Source: Streptomyces griseus subsp. griseus (GTDB lineage Bacteria; Actinomycetota; Actinomycetes; Streptomycetales; Streptomycetaceae). From it: 64,000 nt of DNA. The notes beneath the pieces are model-generated. The model ran no database searches. It was not told the DNA's origin and saw only the letters and a program-made list of their open reading frames with translations. Below, piece after piece: positions 24,526 through 32,234 of this stretch; position 1 is the stretch's first letter; each line of letters starts with the position of its first letter. The stretch is taken from contig NZ_JOJE01000024.1 of the NCBI RefSeq assembly GCF_000720255.1, positions 1 to 64,000 on the forward strand, written 5' to 3'. The translations under genes and the position numbers were made by a program.

Positions 24526-25680
24526 ATGAGGGCTCTGCACATCATCACCGGCCTCGGCGTCGGCGGGGCCGAGCAGCAGCTGCGCCTGCTGCTGCGTCAC
24601 CTGCCGGTCGACTGCGACGTCGTGACGCTCACCAACCCCGGTGCGGTCGCCGAGGGCCTCGTCGCGGACGGCGTGCGCGTCGTGCATCTCGGCATGGGCG
24701 GCAACCGCGACCTGGCCGCGCTCCCGCGCCTGGTCCGGCTGATCCGCGCCGGGGGCTACGACCTGGTCCACACGCACTTGTACCGGGCCTGCGTCTATGG
24801 CCGGCTCGCCGCACGCATCGCAGGGGTCCGCGCGGTCGTCGCCACCGAACACTCCCTGGGCGACTCCCAGATGGAGGGCCGCAGGCTGACGGCGGGGGTG
24901 CGCGCGCTGTACCTCGCCAGTGAGCGGCTCGGCTCGGCGACCGTAGCCGTCTCCCCGACAGTGGCCGACCGCCTGAAGCGCTGGGGCGTGCCCGCGCCCC
25001 GCATCGAGGTCGTCCCGAACGGCATCGACCTGGACCGCTTCCGCTTCGACCAGGAGCGGCGCGAACGCACCCGCCGGCGGCTCGGCCTGCCGGAGGGCGC
25101 GTGGGTCGTCGGGGGCGTCGGACGGCTCACCCCGGGCAAGCGGTTCGACGTCCTCGTCCGCGCGCTCACCCGGCTGCCGGACGATTGCTGGCTGCTGCTG
25201 GTGGGCGGCGGCCCCGAGGAGCACGTCCTGCGCCGCACGGCGCACGAGGCCGGTGTGGCCGACCGCGTCCTGTTCACCGGCGAACGTCCCTACGTCCCCG
25301 ACGGCTCGCACGGCCCCGACCTGCCCTCGCTCACCTCCGCGATGGACCTGCTCGCGTCTCCGTCCACGGACGAGGCCTTCGGTCTGGCCGTCGTGGAGGC
25401 ACTGGCGTCGGGCCTGCCCGTGCTCTACGCCTCCTGCCCGGCGCTCGAGGACCTGCCGCCGTCGGCCACCGCCGATGCCCGGCGGGTGCGCGGCGGCCCC
25501 CAGGCGTACGCCGACGCGATCGCCGAGGTCCGCGCGGCCGGCCCTCGGCCGCGCACGGCGCCGGAGGTCGCGCATCCCTACAGCATCACCCGCAGCGCAG
25601 CCCGCCTCATGGACGTGTATGCGGCAGCGGTCTCCAGTTCTTCGTCGTCCCGCTCACCTCTGGGAGCCAGCCCGTCATGA
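24526..25680 (+). CDS. GT4-family glycosyltransferase, second
   Basis: A 384-residue GT-B glycosyltransferase. The N-terminal MRALHIITGLGVGGAEQQLR is classic for the GT4 family. Further motifs are YDLVHTHLYRACVYGRLAAR, VVPNGIDLDRFRF, VGRLTPGKRFDVLVRAL and the E-x7-E region (TDEAFGLAVVEALASGLPV). It adds a further sugar to the repeat unit. The ATG lies one base after the deacetylase stop; the gene's own TGA overlaps the next ATG. No membrane helix is seen, so it is a peripheral inner-face enzyme. Confidence 0.9.
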   Translation: MRALHIITGLGVGGAEQQLRLLLRHLPVDCDVVTLTNPGAVAEGLVADGVRVVHLGMGGNRDLAALPRLVRLIRAGGYDLVHTHLYRACVYGRLAARIAGVRAVVATEHSLGDSQMEGRRLTAGVRALYLASERLGSATVAVSPTVADRLKRWGVPAPRIEVVPNGIDLDRFRFDQERRERTRRRLGLPEGAWVVGGVGRLTPGKRFDVLVRALTRLPDDCWLLLVGGGPEEHVLRRTAHEAGVADRVLFTGERPYVPDGSHGPDLPSLTSAMDLLASPSTDEAFGLAVVEALASGLPVLYASCPALEDLPPSATADARRVRGGPQAYADAIAEVRAAGPRPRTAPEVAHPYSITRSAARLMDVYAAAVSSSSSSRSPLGASPS

Positions 25681-26333
25681 CCGACATCCCGACCCGTCAG
25701 CGCCGCCTGTCCCTGGCCCGTGTCAGGAGGCTGCCGTCCTGGTCCGTCCTCGCGACCGGCACCCTCGTCGGGGGCCTGCTCGGCGGCGCTTACGGCATGG
25801 TCAAACCCCCGACGTACACGGCCACCAGCTACGTCATCGCGGTACCGACCTCGAAGTCCACCCCGGACTCCGCCCTCGGCTTCGCGCAGGCGTACGGCCG
25901 GGTCGCCACGCAGCTCGCGGTGCTCGGGGACGCGCAGGTGTGGGCGGGCGTGCCGGTGCGCACGCTGCAGCACAGCGTGCGCACGGCGACCTCGCCGGAC
26001 GCGCCGATGGTCGCCGTCTCGGCCACCTCCTCGCACTCCGACCTCGCCGTCGACATGGCCAACGCGGTCTCCCGCGCCTTGACCCGGCACGCGGACCACA
26101 GCAAGGGCAGCACCCAGGTACGGCTCGTGCAGTTCTCGCGGGCGGTGAAGCCGACCGAGCCGACGTCCGCGTCGCCGGCGGTGACCGCTCTGGTGGGCGC
26201 GAGCGCGGGCGGGTTGCTGTGCGGCCTGGCCCTCCTGGCGCGGCCGAGGAGGACCGGCCAGGACGACGACCCCGTGCCCGCCGCCTCGGTGCCCGGACCG
26301 GCCGCCGCCGCCGATGCCCGCGGACAGCGGTGA
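25677..26333 (+). CDS. Wzz-like chain-length / polysaccharide co-polymerase protein
   Basis: A 218-residue protein with two membrane helices (about residues 22-40, WSVLATGTLVGGLLGGAYGM, and about 165-185, ALVGASAGGLLCGLALLARP) enclosing an extracellular domain beginning YTATSYVIAVPTS. This topology is that of Wzz/chain-length determinant proteins of capsule and exopolysaccharide systems. The protein is short and lacks the fused BY-kinase domain found in Firmicutes pairs. It overlaps the second glycosyltransferase and is the last gene of the operon. Confidence 0.8.
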   Translation: MTDIPTRQRRLSLARVRRLPSWSVLATGTLVGGLLGGAYGMVKPPTYTATSYVIAVPTSKSTPDSALGFAQAYGRVATQLAVLGDAQVWAGVPVRTLQHSVRTATSPDAPMVAVSATSSHSDLAVDMANAVSRALTRHADHSKGSTQVRLVQFSRAVKPTEPTSASPAVTALVGASAGGLLCGLALLARPRRTGQDDDPVPAASVPGPAAAADARGQR

Positions 26334-26368
26334 CGGCGGTGAACCGGACCGACCCCTCCACCGAACCG

Positions 26369-26384
26369 CGCGCCGACCGGCGCG
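26369..26384. terminator. Short GC-rich hairpin between the operon and the convergent hydrolase
   Basis: CGCGCCG-AC-CGGCGCG lies in the 62-base gap between convergent genes, with flanking bases (CGAA / TTCG) extending the stem imperfectly. It could end both transcripts. Confidence 0.45.
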
Positions 26385-26395
26385 TCTTCGGTGCC

Positions 26396-27616
26396 CTACC
26401 ACCAGTCGGGGAGGCAGATCTTCCCGCCGATCCAGTACTCCACCCAGTCGCCCAGGTCCAGCTCCGTGCACTCCTCCGGGGACGTCGGCGCGGTGGGCGT
26501 GGACGGCTCCGGTGTGGGTGTGGGCGTGGGGGTGGGGGTCGGCGTCGCCTCGTCCGAGCGGCCGAAGAGGGACGACCGGTAGACGTGGGACGACCTCGGG
26601 TTGGCCTCGCACTGCCACACGCCGTGCGGGCAGTAGTCGGTGAGCGTGTTGTAGAGCGGCCGGTGCTCGTCCATCCACGCGAGCATGCGCCGCATGTACT
26701 CGACATTGTCGCCGTTGCGGAAGAGCCCCCATTCGGGGTACGAGACGGGCTTGCCGTGGGCCTTCGCGAAATCCACGTGATTCTGCAGCCCGTAGGGCTC
26801 TCGCACCTGCTCGTCGAACGACATCCCGGTCGGCTGGTCGTAGGAATCCATGCCGACGACGTCGACCGTGTCGTCCCCCGGATAGCACTCCGTCCAGGGA
26901 ACGGCGTCCAAACCGCGGGCCGGCGTGAAATCGAACTTGAATTTCTGGCCCGGCACCGAGCGCATGGTGGTGACGATCCTGTTCCAGTATGTCTTCCAAG
27001 CCTCCGGGTCCGGCCCGCAGCGATGGGTGTACGTGGTGCCGTTCATCTCCCAGCCGAGCACGAGGACCGCGTCCGGCACGTCCAGCCGAACCAGCCGCTC
27101 GGCGAGAGCGCGGAAGTGGTGGTCGAACTCCCCGGCCGCGCCTCGCCGCAGCAGCTGCCGGACCTCGTCGTCCGAGACGCCCTCCTCGTTGCGCTCCTGC
27201 ATGGGGACGTTGAGGACGAGCATCCGGTCGGCCTTCTGGTTGCGCCAGCGCGCCCACGCGTCGAGGAAGCCGAGGTCACCCTCGATGTCACTCCAGCGGA
27301 TACCGGGCAGGTAGGTGTGGCCGACGCGGAGTTCGGCACCGCCCAGCCAGCGGCTGAACAGTGCCATGCGGTCCACACCACGGGCATCGGACTTGAGGAA
27401 GGCACCGAAGGGCGGTGGCTCCCTGCCCGGCACCGGGGTGGTCGTCGGGGTCGGCGCCGGAGGGCGAGGATCGTCGGCGCGCACCACCCGCACCCCTGCC
27501 GGGGGGCCGGACGCCAGGGCGGCGACCGACACGGCGACCGCCACCGCGCCCGCGGCCAGCCAGCGGGCCCGGACCCGCTTGTGCTTTGGGGCCATGCCTG
27601 CATTCTTCGCTGTCAT
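26396..27616 (-). CDS. Secreted GH26-like glycoside hydrolase
   Basis: A 406-residue protein. An N-terminal hydrophobic segment (about residues 18-36) looks like a signal anchor, with a proline-rich linker behind it. The catalytic barrel resembles GH26 (mannanases and related endo-enzymes): general acid Glu190 in LGWEMNGTTY and nucleophile Glu295 in SYPEWGLF. A (TP)n linker and a C-terminal module with two cysteines (EECTELDLGDW and KICLPDWW) follow. It faces the exopolysaccharide operon, so it may trim or release that polymer. AGAAGG precedes the chosen ATG. The family call is by motif pattern. Confidence 0.8.
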   Translation of the reverse strand: MTAKNAGMAPKHKRVRARWLAAGAVAVAVSVAALASGPPAGVRVVRADDPRPPAPTPTTTPVPGREPPPFGAFLKSDARGVDRMALFSRWLGGAELRVGHTYLPGIRWSDIEGDLGFLDAWARWRNQKADRMLVLNVPMQERNEEGVSDDEVRQLLRRGAAGEFDHHFRALAERLVRLDVPDAVLVLGWEMNGTTYTHRCGPDPEAWKTYWNRIVTTMRSVPGQKFKFDFTPARGLDAVPWTECYPGDDTVDVVGMDSYDQPTGMSFDEQVREPYGLQNHVDFAKAHGKPVSYPEWGLFRNGDNVEYMRRMLAWMDEHRPLYNTLTDYCPHGVWQCEANPRSSHVYRSSLFGRSDEATPTPTPTPTPTPEPSTPTAPTSPEECTELDLGDWVEYWIGGKICLPDWW

Positions 27617-27758
27617 CGGCCTTCTGCCTCGGTTTCTTTATTGACGAGCAGTCATATGAAGTCAGTCACAGAAAAGGCAATGTCGCCATTGCCGTTGGGG
27701 CTTTCGAGTACTGCGCTCACCCGCACGGGTGAGTCGATCCGAAGGAAAGAGAGAATTC

Positions 27759-29009
27759 GTGTCGCTTCTCGACACCCGTGTCCCCGCCGTGCTGCTGCGG
27801 ATCGACCGAAATCCCTTTCACCACGGAACACTGGGGGCCGTGCGTTCGCTCGGAAGGGCGGGAGTGGAGGTGCATGTCGTCGCTGATTCGGCGAGAAGTC
27901 CCCTCCACGCGTCGCGTTACGTACGGCGAATGCACCCGCCGCCCCTTCCAGGAGCGTCCGCGGACGACATCCTCGTCGCGCTGCGCCGCGTGGCCGACCG
28001 GATCGCGCGTCCCGCCGTCCTGATCCCGATGGACGACGCGAGCGCGATCGCCGTGGGACGGATGCGGGACGAACTCGCGCCCTCCTACCTGCTGCCGACG
28101 ATGCCGGGCACGCTGTCCGAACGCGTCGCCGACAAGGCGGAGCTGGCGGCCGTGTGCGCGGCGGCGGACATCCCGCACCCGGTGACGCTGGTCCCGGACA
28201 GTCCGGCACGGGCCGTGGACGATGCGCGGCGGCTCGGGTTCCCCCTGGTGGCCAAGTGGAGCCGTCCTTGGCTGCTGCCTTCCGGCAGCGGGCTGCGCAG
28301 CACGGTGCTGGTCCGCTCCGAGCAGGAGGCCCGGGAGCTGTACCTGCGCACCGAGGAGGCGGGCAGTCGGCTGCTGCTGCAGGCGTACCTGCCGCCGGGA
28401 GAGGACCTGGACTGGTTCTTTCACGGCTACGCCGACCGCTCGGGTGCCGTGCGCGCGGGCGGGCCGGGGCGCAAGCAGCTGGCCTGGCCGCGTGGAGCGG
28501 GGCTCACCGCGGTGGGCTGCTGGACGCCCAACCCGCAGGTACGGGCGCTGGCCGAGCGGCTCACCGGCGAGCTGGGCTACCGCGGCATCTTCGACCTCGA
28601 CTTCCGCCGCTGCGGCGCGACGGGCCGCTATCACCTGCTCGACTTCAACCCGCGCCCCGGCGCCCAGTTCCGGCTCTTCGCGGACAGCGCGGGGCTGGAC
28701 GTCGTACGCGCCCTGCACCTGGACCTGACGGGCCGTCCGCTGCCGGACGGGGCGCCGATGGCCGGGCGGAGGTTCGTGGTGGAGAACTACGCGCCGCTCG
28801 CCGCACTGCGACCGGCACCCGCCGGACGCGAACTGGCCTGGTACGCCCGGGACGACCGCGCTCCCGGATGGGCGATGTGGGCCCAGTGGTGCCGTCATGT
28901 GTCCCGGCGGATGCGTGAACGGCTGGGCTCGACCGCTGTGGCGTCGCAACGGCCGGCCCCCCGGGCGGCCTCGCCCTCATCTGACGACAACGAGAAAGCG
29001 AGCAGTTGA
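27759..29009 (+). CDS. ATP-grasp ligase
   Basis: A 416-residue ATP-grasp protein: an N-terminal Rossmann-like part (PAVLLRIDRNPFHHGTLGAV), ADKAELAAVCAAADIPHPV, the ATP-binding lysine in FPLVAKWSRPW, and the metal site FNPRPGAQFRLF. Such ligases join a carboxylate to an amine or other nucleophile via an acyl phosphate, as in D-Ala-D-Ala ligases and carbamoyl-phosphate synthase-like enzymes. The substrate is unknown. The GTG at 27759 follows GAAGGAAAGAG; an in-frame GTG ten codons upstream is possible. It is translationally linked to the oxidoreductase downstream (TGATG overlap). Confidence 0.82.
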   Translation: MSLLDTRVPAVLLRIDRNPFHHGTLGAVRSLGRAGVEVHVVADSARSPLHASRYVRRMHPPPLPGASADDILVALRRVADRIARPAVLIPMDDASAIAVGRMRDELAPSYLLPTMPGTLSERVADKAELAAVCAAADIPHPVTLVPDSPARAVDDARRLGFPLVAKWSRPWLLPSGSGLRSTVLVRSEQEARELYLRTEEAGSRLLLQAYLPPGEDLDWFFHGYADRSGAVRAGGPGRKQLAWPRGAGLTAVGCWTPNPQVRALAERLTGELGYRGIFDLDFRRCGATGRYHLLDFNPRPGAQFRLFADSAGLDVVRALHLDLTGRPLPDGAPMAGRRFVVENYAPLAALRPAPAGRELAWYARDDRAPGWAMWAQWCRHVSRRMRERLGSTAVASQRPAPRAASPSSDDNEKASS

Positions 29010-30277
29010 TGATGTACGACCTTCTGGTGGTGGGCGCAGGCCCGTACGGTCTGTCGATCGCCTCCCACGCGGCGGCCGCCGGGCTGAACCTGCGCGTGTT
29101 CGGCCGGCCCATGGCGTGCTGGCGGGACAACATGCCTCGTGGCATGTTCCTGAAGTCGGAGCCGTGGGCGTCCAACCTCTCGGATCCGGCCGGGCGTTTC
29201 CACCTGGGCGCCTACTGCGCGGAGCAGGGCCTGACGGCACGTCACGCGAAGCCGATTCCGGTCGAGGCGTTCGCGTCGTACGGCCTGTGGTTCGCGCGCC
29301 ACGCGGTGCCGGGGGTGGACGAGCGCACCGTGACCCGGGTGGCGTCCGGCCCTGGCGGGTTCTCCGTGGTCACCGAGGACGGGGAGGAGTTGCACACGCG
29401 GTCGGTGGCGCTGGCGGTCGGGGTGATGCCGTTCGTGGAGGTACCGTCGGCGCTGCGCGGCCTGCACCCTTCGCTGGTGACGCACAGCAGCCACCACAGC
29501 GGTCTCGATCAGTTCCGCGGCAAGGACGTCACGGTCATCGGTGGCGGCCAGGCGGCCCTGGAAACCGCGGCGTTGCTCGCCGAGCAGGGCACCCGCGTAC
29601 GGGTGATGGCGCGAGCGGACCGGCTGGTGTGGAACGATGTGCCGCCGCCCTGGGAGCGCCCCTTGTGGCAGTCGGTCCGCTCCCCGCACAGCGGCCTCGG
29701 ACCCGGGTGGAAGAACTGGTTCTACTCCGAGCGTCCCAACCTCTTCCGGCGTCTGCCGGAGCAGACCCGGGCCCGCATCGCGACCACGGCGCTGGGGCCG
29801 GCGGGCGCGTGGTGGGTGCGGGACCGGGTGGAAAACGTGGTGGAGGTGCTGCCTGGTCACGAGGTCGCCACGGCCAGTGCGGTGGCGGGCGGCGTACGGC
29901 TGGACACGGTGAGCCGTGAGGGCGCCCTGCGCACCCTGGAGACCGAACACGTCATCGCCGCCACGGGGTTCCGGCCGCGCTGCGACCGGATGGGACTGCT
30001 CTCCGCCGAGCTGCGCGGGTCGCTGGCGGCCCTGCCCGACGGCTCCCCCGCGGTCGGGCGGGACTTCGAGTCCTCCCAGCCGGGGCTGTTCCTCGCGGGT
30101 CTGGTGACCGCCGGCGGCTTCGGCCCGGCCATGCGCTTCGTCCACGGCGCGACCTTCACGGCGGCGACACTCGTCCGAGGCGTACGCCGTCGGCTCAGGA
30201 CGACCCCGATGGGCACCACGGTCCCCGTACCGGGAGCAGGTCGCCGGAACGAGTCGCCGGCGCCGGTCCGCCCCTGA
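29009..30277 (+). CDS. FAD-dependent NAD(P)-binding oxidoreductase
   Basis: A 422-residue two-dinucleotide-binding-domain flavoprotein. The FAD motif GAGPYG is at the N terminus (YDLLVVGAGPYGLSIASHAA). The NAD(P) motif is in VTVIGGGQAALETAALLAEQ. The C-terminal ATGFRPRCDRMG resembles the ATG motif of flavin monooxygenases and lysine/ornithine N-hydroxylases. The best guess is a flavin monooxygenase acting on a small molecule, perhaps the product of the ATP-grasp ligase. The start at ATG 29009 is preferred over the TTG directly before it. A strong hairpin follows the gene. Confidence 0.82.
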   Translation: MMYDLLVVGAGPYGLSIASHAAAAGLNLRVFGRPMACWRDNMPRGMFLKSEPWASNLSDPAGRFHLGAYCAEQGLTARHAKPIPVEAFASYGLWFARHAVPGVDERTVTRVASGPGGFSVVTEDGEELHTRSVALAVGVMPFVEVPSALRGLHPSLVTHSSHHSGLDQFRGKDVTVIGGGQAALETAALLAEQGTRVRVMARADRLVWNDVPPPWERPLWQSVRSPHSGLGPGWKNWFYSERPNLFRRLPEQTRARIATTALGPAGAWWVRDRVENVVEVLPGHEVATASAVAGGVRLDTVSREGALRTLETEHVIAATGFRPRCDRMGLLSAELRGSLAALPDGSPAVGRDFESSQPGLFLAGLVTAGGFGPAMRFVHGATFTAATLVRGVRRRLRTTPMGTTVPVPGAGRRNESPAPVRP

Positions 30278-30299
30278 CGGAGAACCGTGAGACCGACCA

Positions 30300-30333
30300 G
30301 GGCCGCTGACGGCGAGGAAGCCGTCAGCGGCCC
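30300..30333 (+). terminator. Hairpin after the ATP-grasp/oxidoreductase pair
   Basis: GGGCCGCTGACGGC / GCCGTCAGCGGCCC is a perfect 14-bp stem with a 6-base loop just downstream of the oxidoreductase stop. Confidence 0.8.
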
Positions 30334-30457
30334 GCTCGTGTGCGGCCGACCGGTGACGGACGTCGGCGCCGGCCCGGGCGGGCGGTGATCACGACGGGAT
30401 TCACCGCCTGCCCGGGAGGGCCGGACTGGTTGCGTCCGGCACGGAGGAGCAGGTGAC

Positions 30458-30997
30458 TCAGGAGTTGGCGCGGCCGCGGCGGTACATCATCGCCCCACCC
30501 GCGATCAGTGCGGCACTGGCGGCCGAAGCGGCCACCAGGGCCCCGGTGCCGGTCTCGGCCAGTTGGGGCGGCTCGACAGGCTTCTCGACGCTGGTCGTGG
30601 GCGGCGTCTCGCTGTGCTGCTTGGGCGGATGCGTGGGACGGTGCGTCTCACTGATGCGAGTGGGAGGCGGGGTGGGCTTGCTGACGGGAGGCGTCTGACT
30701 CGGACTGGGCGCCGGGGGCGTGTCCTCCTCGACTCCGTAGTCACCGTAGCCGTACGTGGTGTTCTCGCAGGAGTTGCCGATCGCGGTGTTGAACGCCGCG
30801 ATCACGGCGACGGAGTTGCCGCACACGTTCACCGGCACCTCGATCGGCACCTGCACGGTGTTCCCGGCCAGCACACCGGGAGAGTCCTTGGCGACTGCCG
30901 TCGCGTCCGTGTCGGCGAGGGCGGGGCTGCCGTACAGGGACAGAATGCCCGTGGCTGCGGCCGCCGCGAACACGCCCCTGCTCAGGGTCTGTCGCAA
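30458..30997 (-). CDS. Sortase-anchored chaplin with one chaplin domain (ChpA-like position)
   Basis: A 179-residue protein. The signal peptide runs to about residue 28; a single chaplin domain (about 38-79) has Cys59 and Cys77; a Pro/Thr/Ser-rich linker spans about 92-145. Next come the sortase motif LAETG at 146-150, a membrane helix and a short RR-rich tail. Long chaplins are covalently linked to peptidoglycan by sortase and anchor the short chaplins. The ChpA-C proteins of S. coelicolor carry two chaplin domains, so a single one is unusual. A TTG start is chosen: it follows GGAAGG at proper distance and gives the typical MRQ chaplin N terminus, while no ATG or GTG fits. Confidence 0.9.
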   Translation of the reverse strand: MRQTLSRGVFAAAAATGILSLYGSPALADTDATAVAKDSPGVLAGNTVQVPIEVPVNVCGNSVAVIAAFNTAIGNSCENTTYGYGDYGVEEDTPPAPSPSQTPPVSKPTPPPTRISETHRPTHPPKQHSETPPTTSVEKPVEPPQLAETGTGALVAASAASAALIAGGAMMYRRGRANS

Positions 30998-31373
30998 TGT
31001 GCTTGCCTTCCTGCTTGAAGAACGGGGAAAACCGACCCTGTCGACGGAGATCGACGTCCAGGGTCGGCCATGCCCAGGGCCAGGATGGCGCCCGTGACGA
31101 AAGCAAGGCTCTTCTTCACGCGTCACCGCGGACGGCCCGGGCCAGGGAGTTTGGGGTCGGTTGTCGCTAGTCGACAGCAAGCGCCGTGGGAGCGGCCGTC
31201 ACCGGCCTACGGACGAGATGAGCGGTGGCCGCCGCTGCGGCTATGGCCTTCTTGTCCACGGCACGTTCCTTTCCCATGGCGTCGCTGCCGTCCTGCTTCA
31301 GCAACCCGACGCATGGGAATTGGTTTCGCAGCTTCACCCGGTTGGACCGCGCCGCGTCAGCGGGAGAGCCGGG
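30998..31373. other. Intergenic stretch upstream of the anchored chaplin
   Basis: Apart from a possible 30-codon frame listed separately, I see no gene. It should contain the promoter of the LAETG chaplin. I looked for a BldN-type pair on the minus strand and found only weak TCGACG matches. Confidence 0.45.
31167..31259 (-). CDS. Possible 30-residue peptide upstream of the anchored chaplin
   Basis: A GTG follows AAAGGAACGTGCC and opens a frame of 30 codons ending in TAG, starting MDKKAIAAAAATAHLVRR. The N terminus is like the start of a Streptomyces signal peptide (basic residues then alanines) but the hydrophobic core is short. It is on the same strand and about 170 bases upstream of the chaplin. 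It may be a leader peptide, a decayed secreted-protein gene or chance. Confidence 0.35.
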   Translation of the reverse strand: MDKKAIAAAAATAHLVRRPVTAAPTALAVD

Positions 31374-32234
31374 CTACGACACCACGTCCTTGCGGGCGAA
31401 ACCCCGGAACGCCAGGGCGAACAGCACCAGCGCGTACGTTATGGAGATCGCGGTGCCCTGGATCATGCCCGACCACTCGGGATGCGGCTGGACGGCGTCG
31501 GCCCAGGCGAACTGCCAGTGCGCGGGCAGGAAGTCGCGCCAGTGGTCGAGGGCCGTCACGGCGTCCAGGACGTTGCCGACGATGGTGAGGCCCACCGCGC
31601 CGCCGACCGCGCCGAGCGGGGCGTCAGTCTTCGTCGACAGCCAGAACGCGAGGCCGGCGGTGACCAGTTGGGAGACGAAGATGTACGCCACGACCACCAC
31701 CAGGCGCTGGGCGGCCGTCCCGGTGTCCAGCTCGCCGCCGGTGGGGATCTTGAGCGGGCCCCAGCCGTAGGCGGCCGTGCCGACGGCGAGCGCCGTCACG
31801 GGCAGCAGGATCATCGCGGCGAGGCTCAGGCCGAGTCCGACGACGAGCTTGGACCACAGCAGGCGGGCGCGCGGCACCGGCGCGGCCAGCAGATAGCGCA
31901 GGGAGGACCAGCCGGCCTCCGAGGCGACGGTGTCGCCGCAGAACAGGGCGACGGGGATGACGAGCAGGAAGCCCGCCGACACGAACAGGTTGACCGCGGC
32001 GAAGTTGGCGCCGGACGCGGTGGCCGTGTCCATGAGGGTGATCCGGCCGTTGCCCCCACCGGGATCGCCGCCGATGGCGAAGGCGACGACCAGGACGAAC
32101 GGCAGGGCGGCGAGAATCGCGCCCATGACCAGGGTGCGGCGCCGCTTCAGCTGGCGCAGCAGCTCGACCCGCAGGGGCAGGGTGTGGGCCGCGCGGTAGC
32201 CGGAGGCCACGTCGGCGACGGTGGGCGTGCTCAT
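31374..32234 (-). CDS. ABC transporter permease (ABC-2 type)
   Basis: A 286-residue protein with about six membrane segments, for example VMGAILAALPFVLVVAFAIG and GFLLVIPVALFCGDTVASEA. The cytoplasmic N terminus contains LRVELLRQLKRRRTLVMGA. The arrangement is that of ABC-2 family exporters. It is the second gene of an operon whose first gene encodes the ATPase fused to a hydrolase; the two overlap by four bases (ATGA). The substrate is unknown; ABC-2 exporters move drugs, lipids or polysaccharides outward. Confidence 0.85.
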   Translation of the reverse strand: MSTPTVADVASGYRAAHTLPLRVELLRQLKRRRTLVMGAILAALPFVLVVAFAIGGDPGGGNGRITLMDTATASGANFAAVNLFVSAGFLLVIPVALFCGDTVASEAGWSSLRYLLAAPVPRARLLWSKLVVGLGLSLAAMILLPVTALAVGTAAYGWGPLKIPTGGELDTGTAAQRLVVVVAYIFVSQLVTAGLAFWLSTKTDAPLGAVGGAVGLTIVGNVLDAVTALDHWRDFLPAHWQFAWADAVQPHPEWSGMIQGTAISITYALVLFALAFRGFARKDVVS

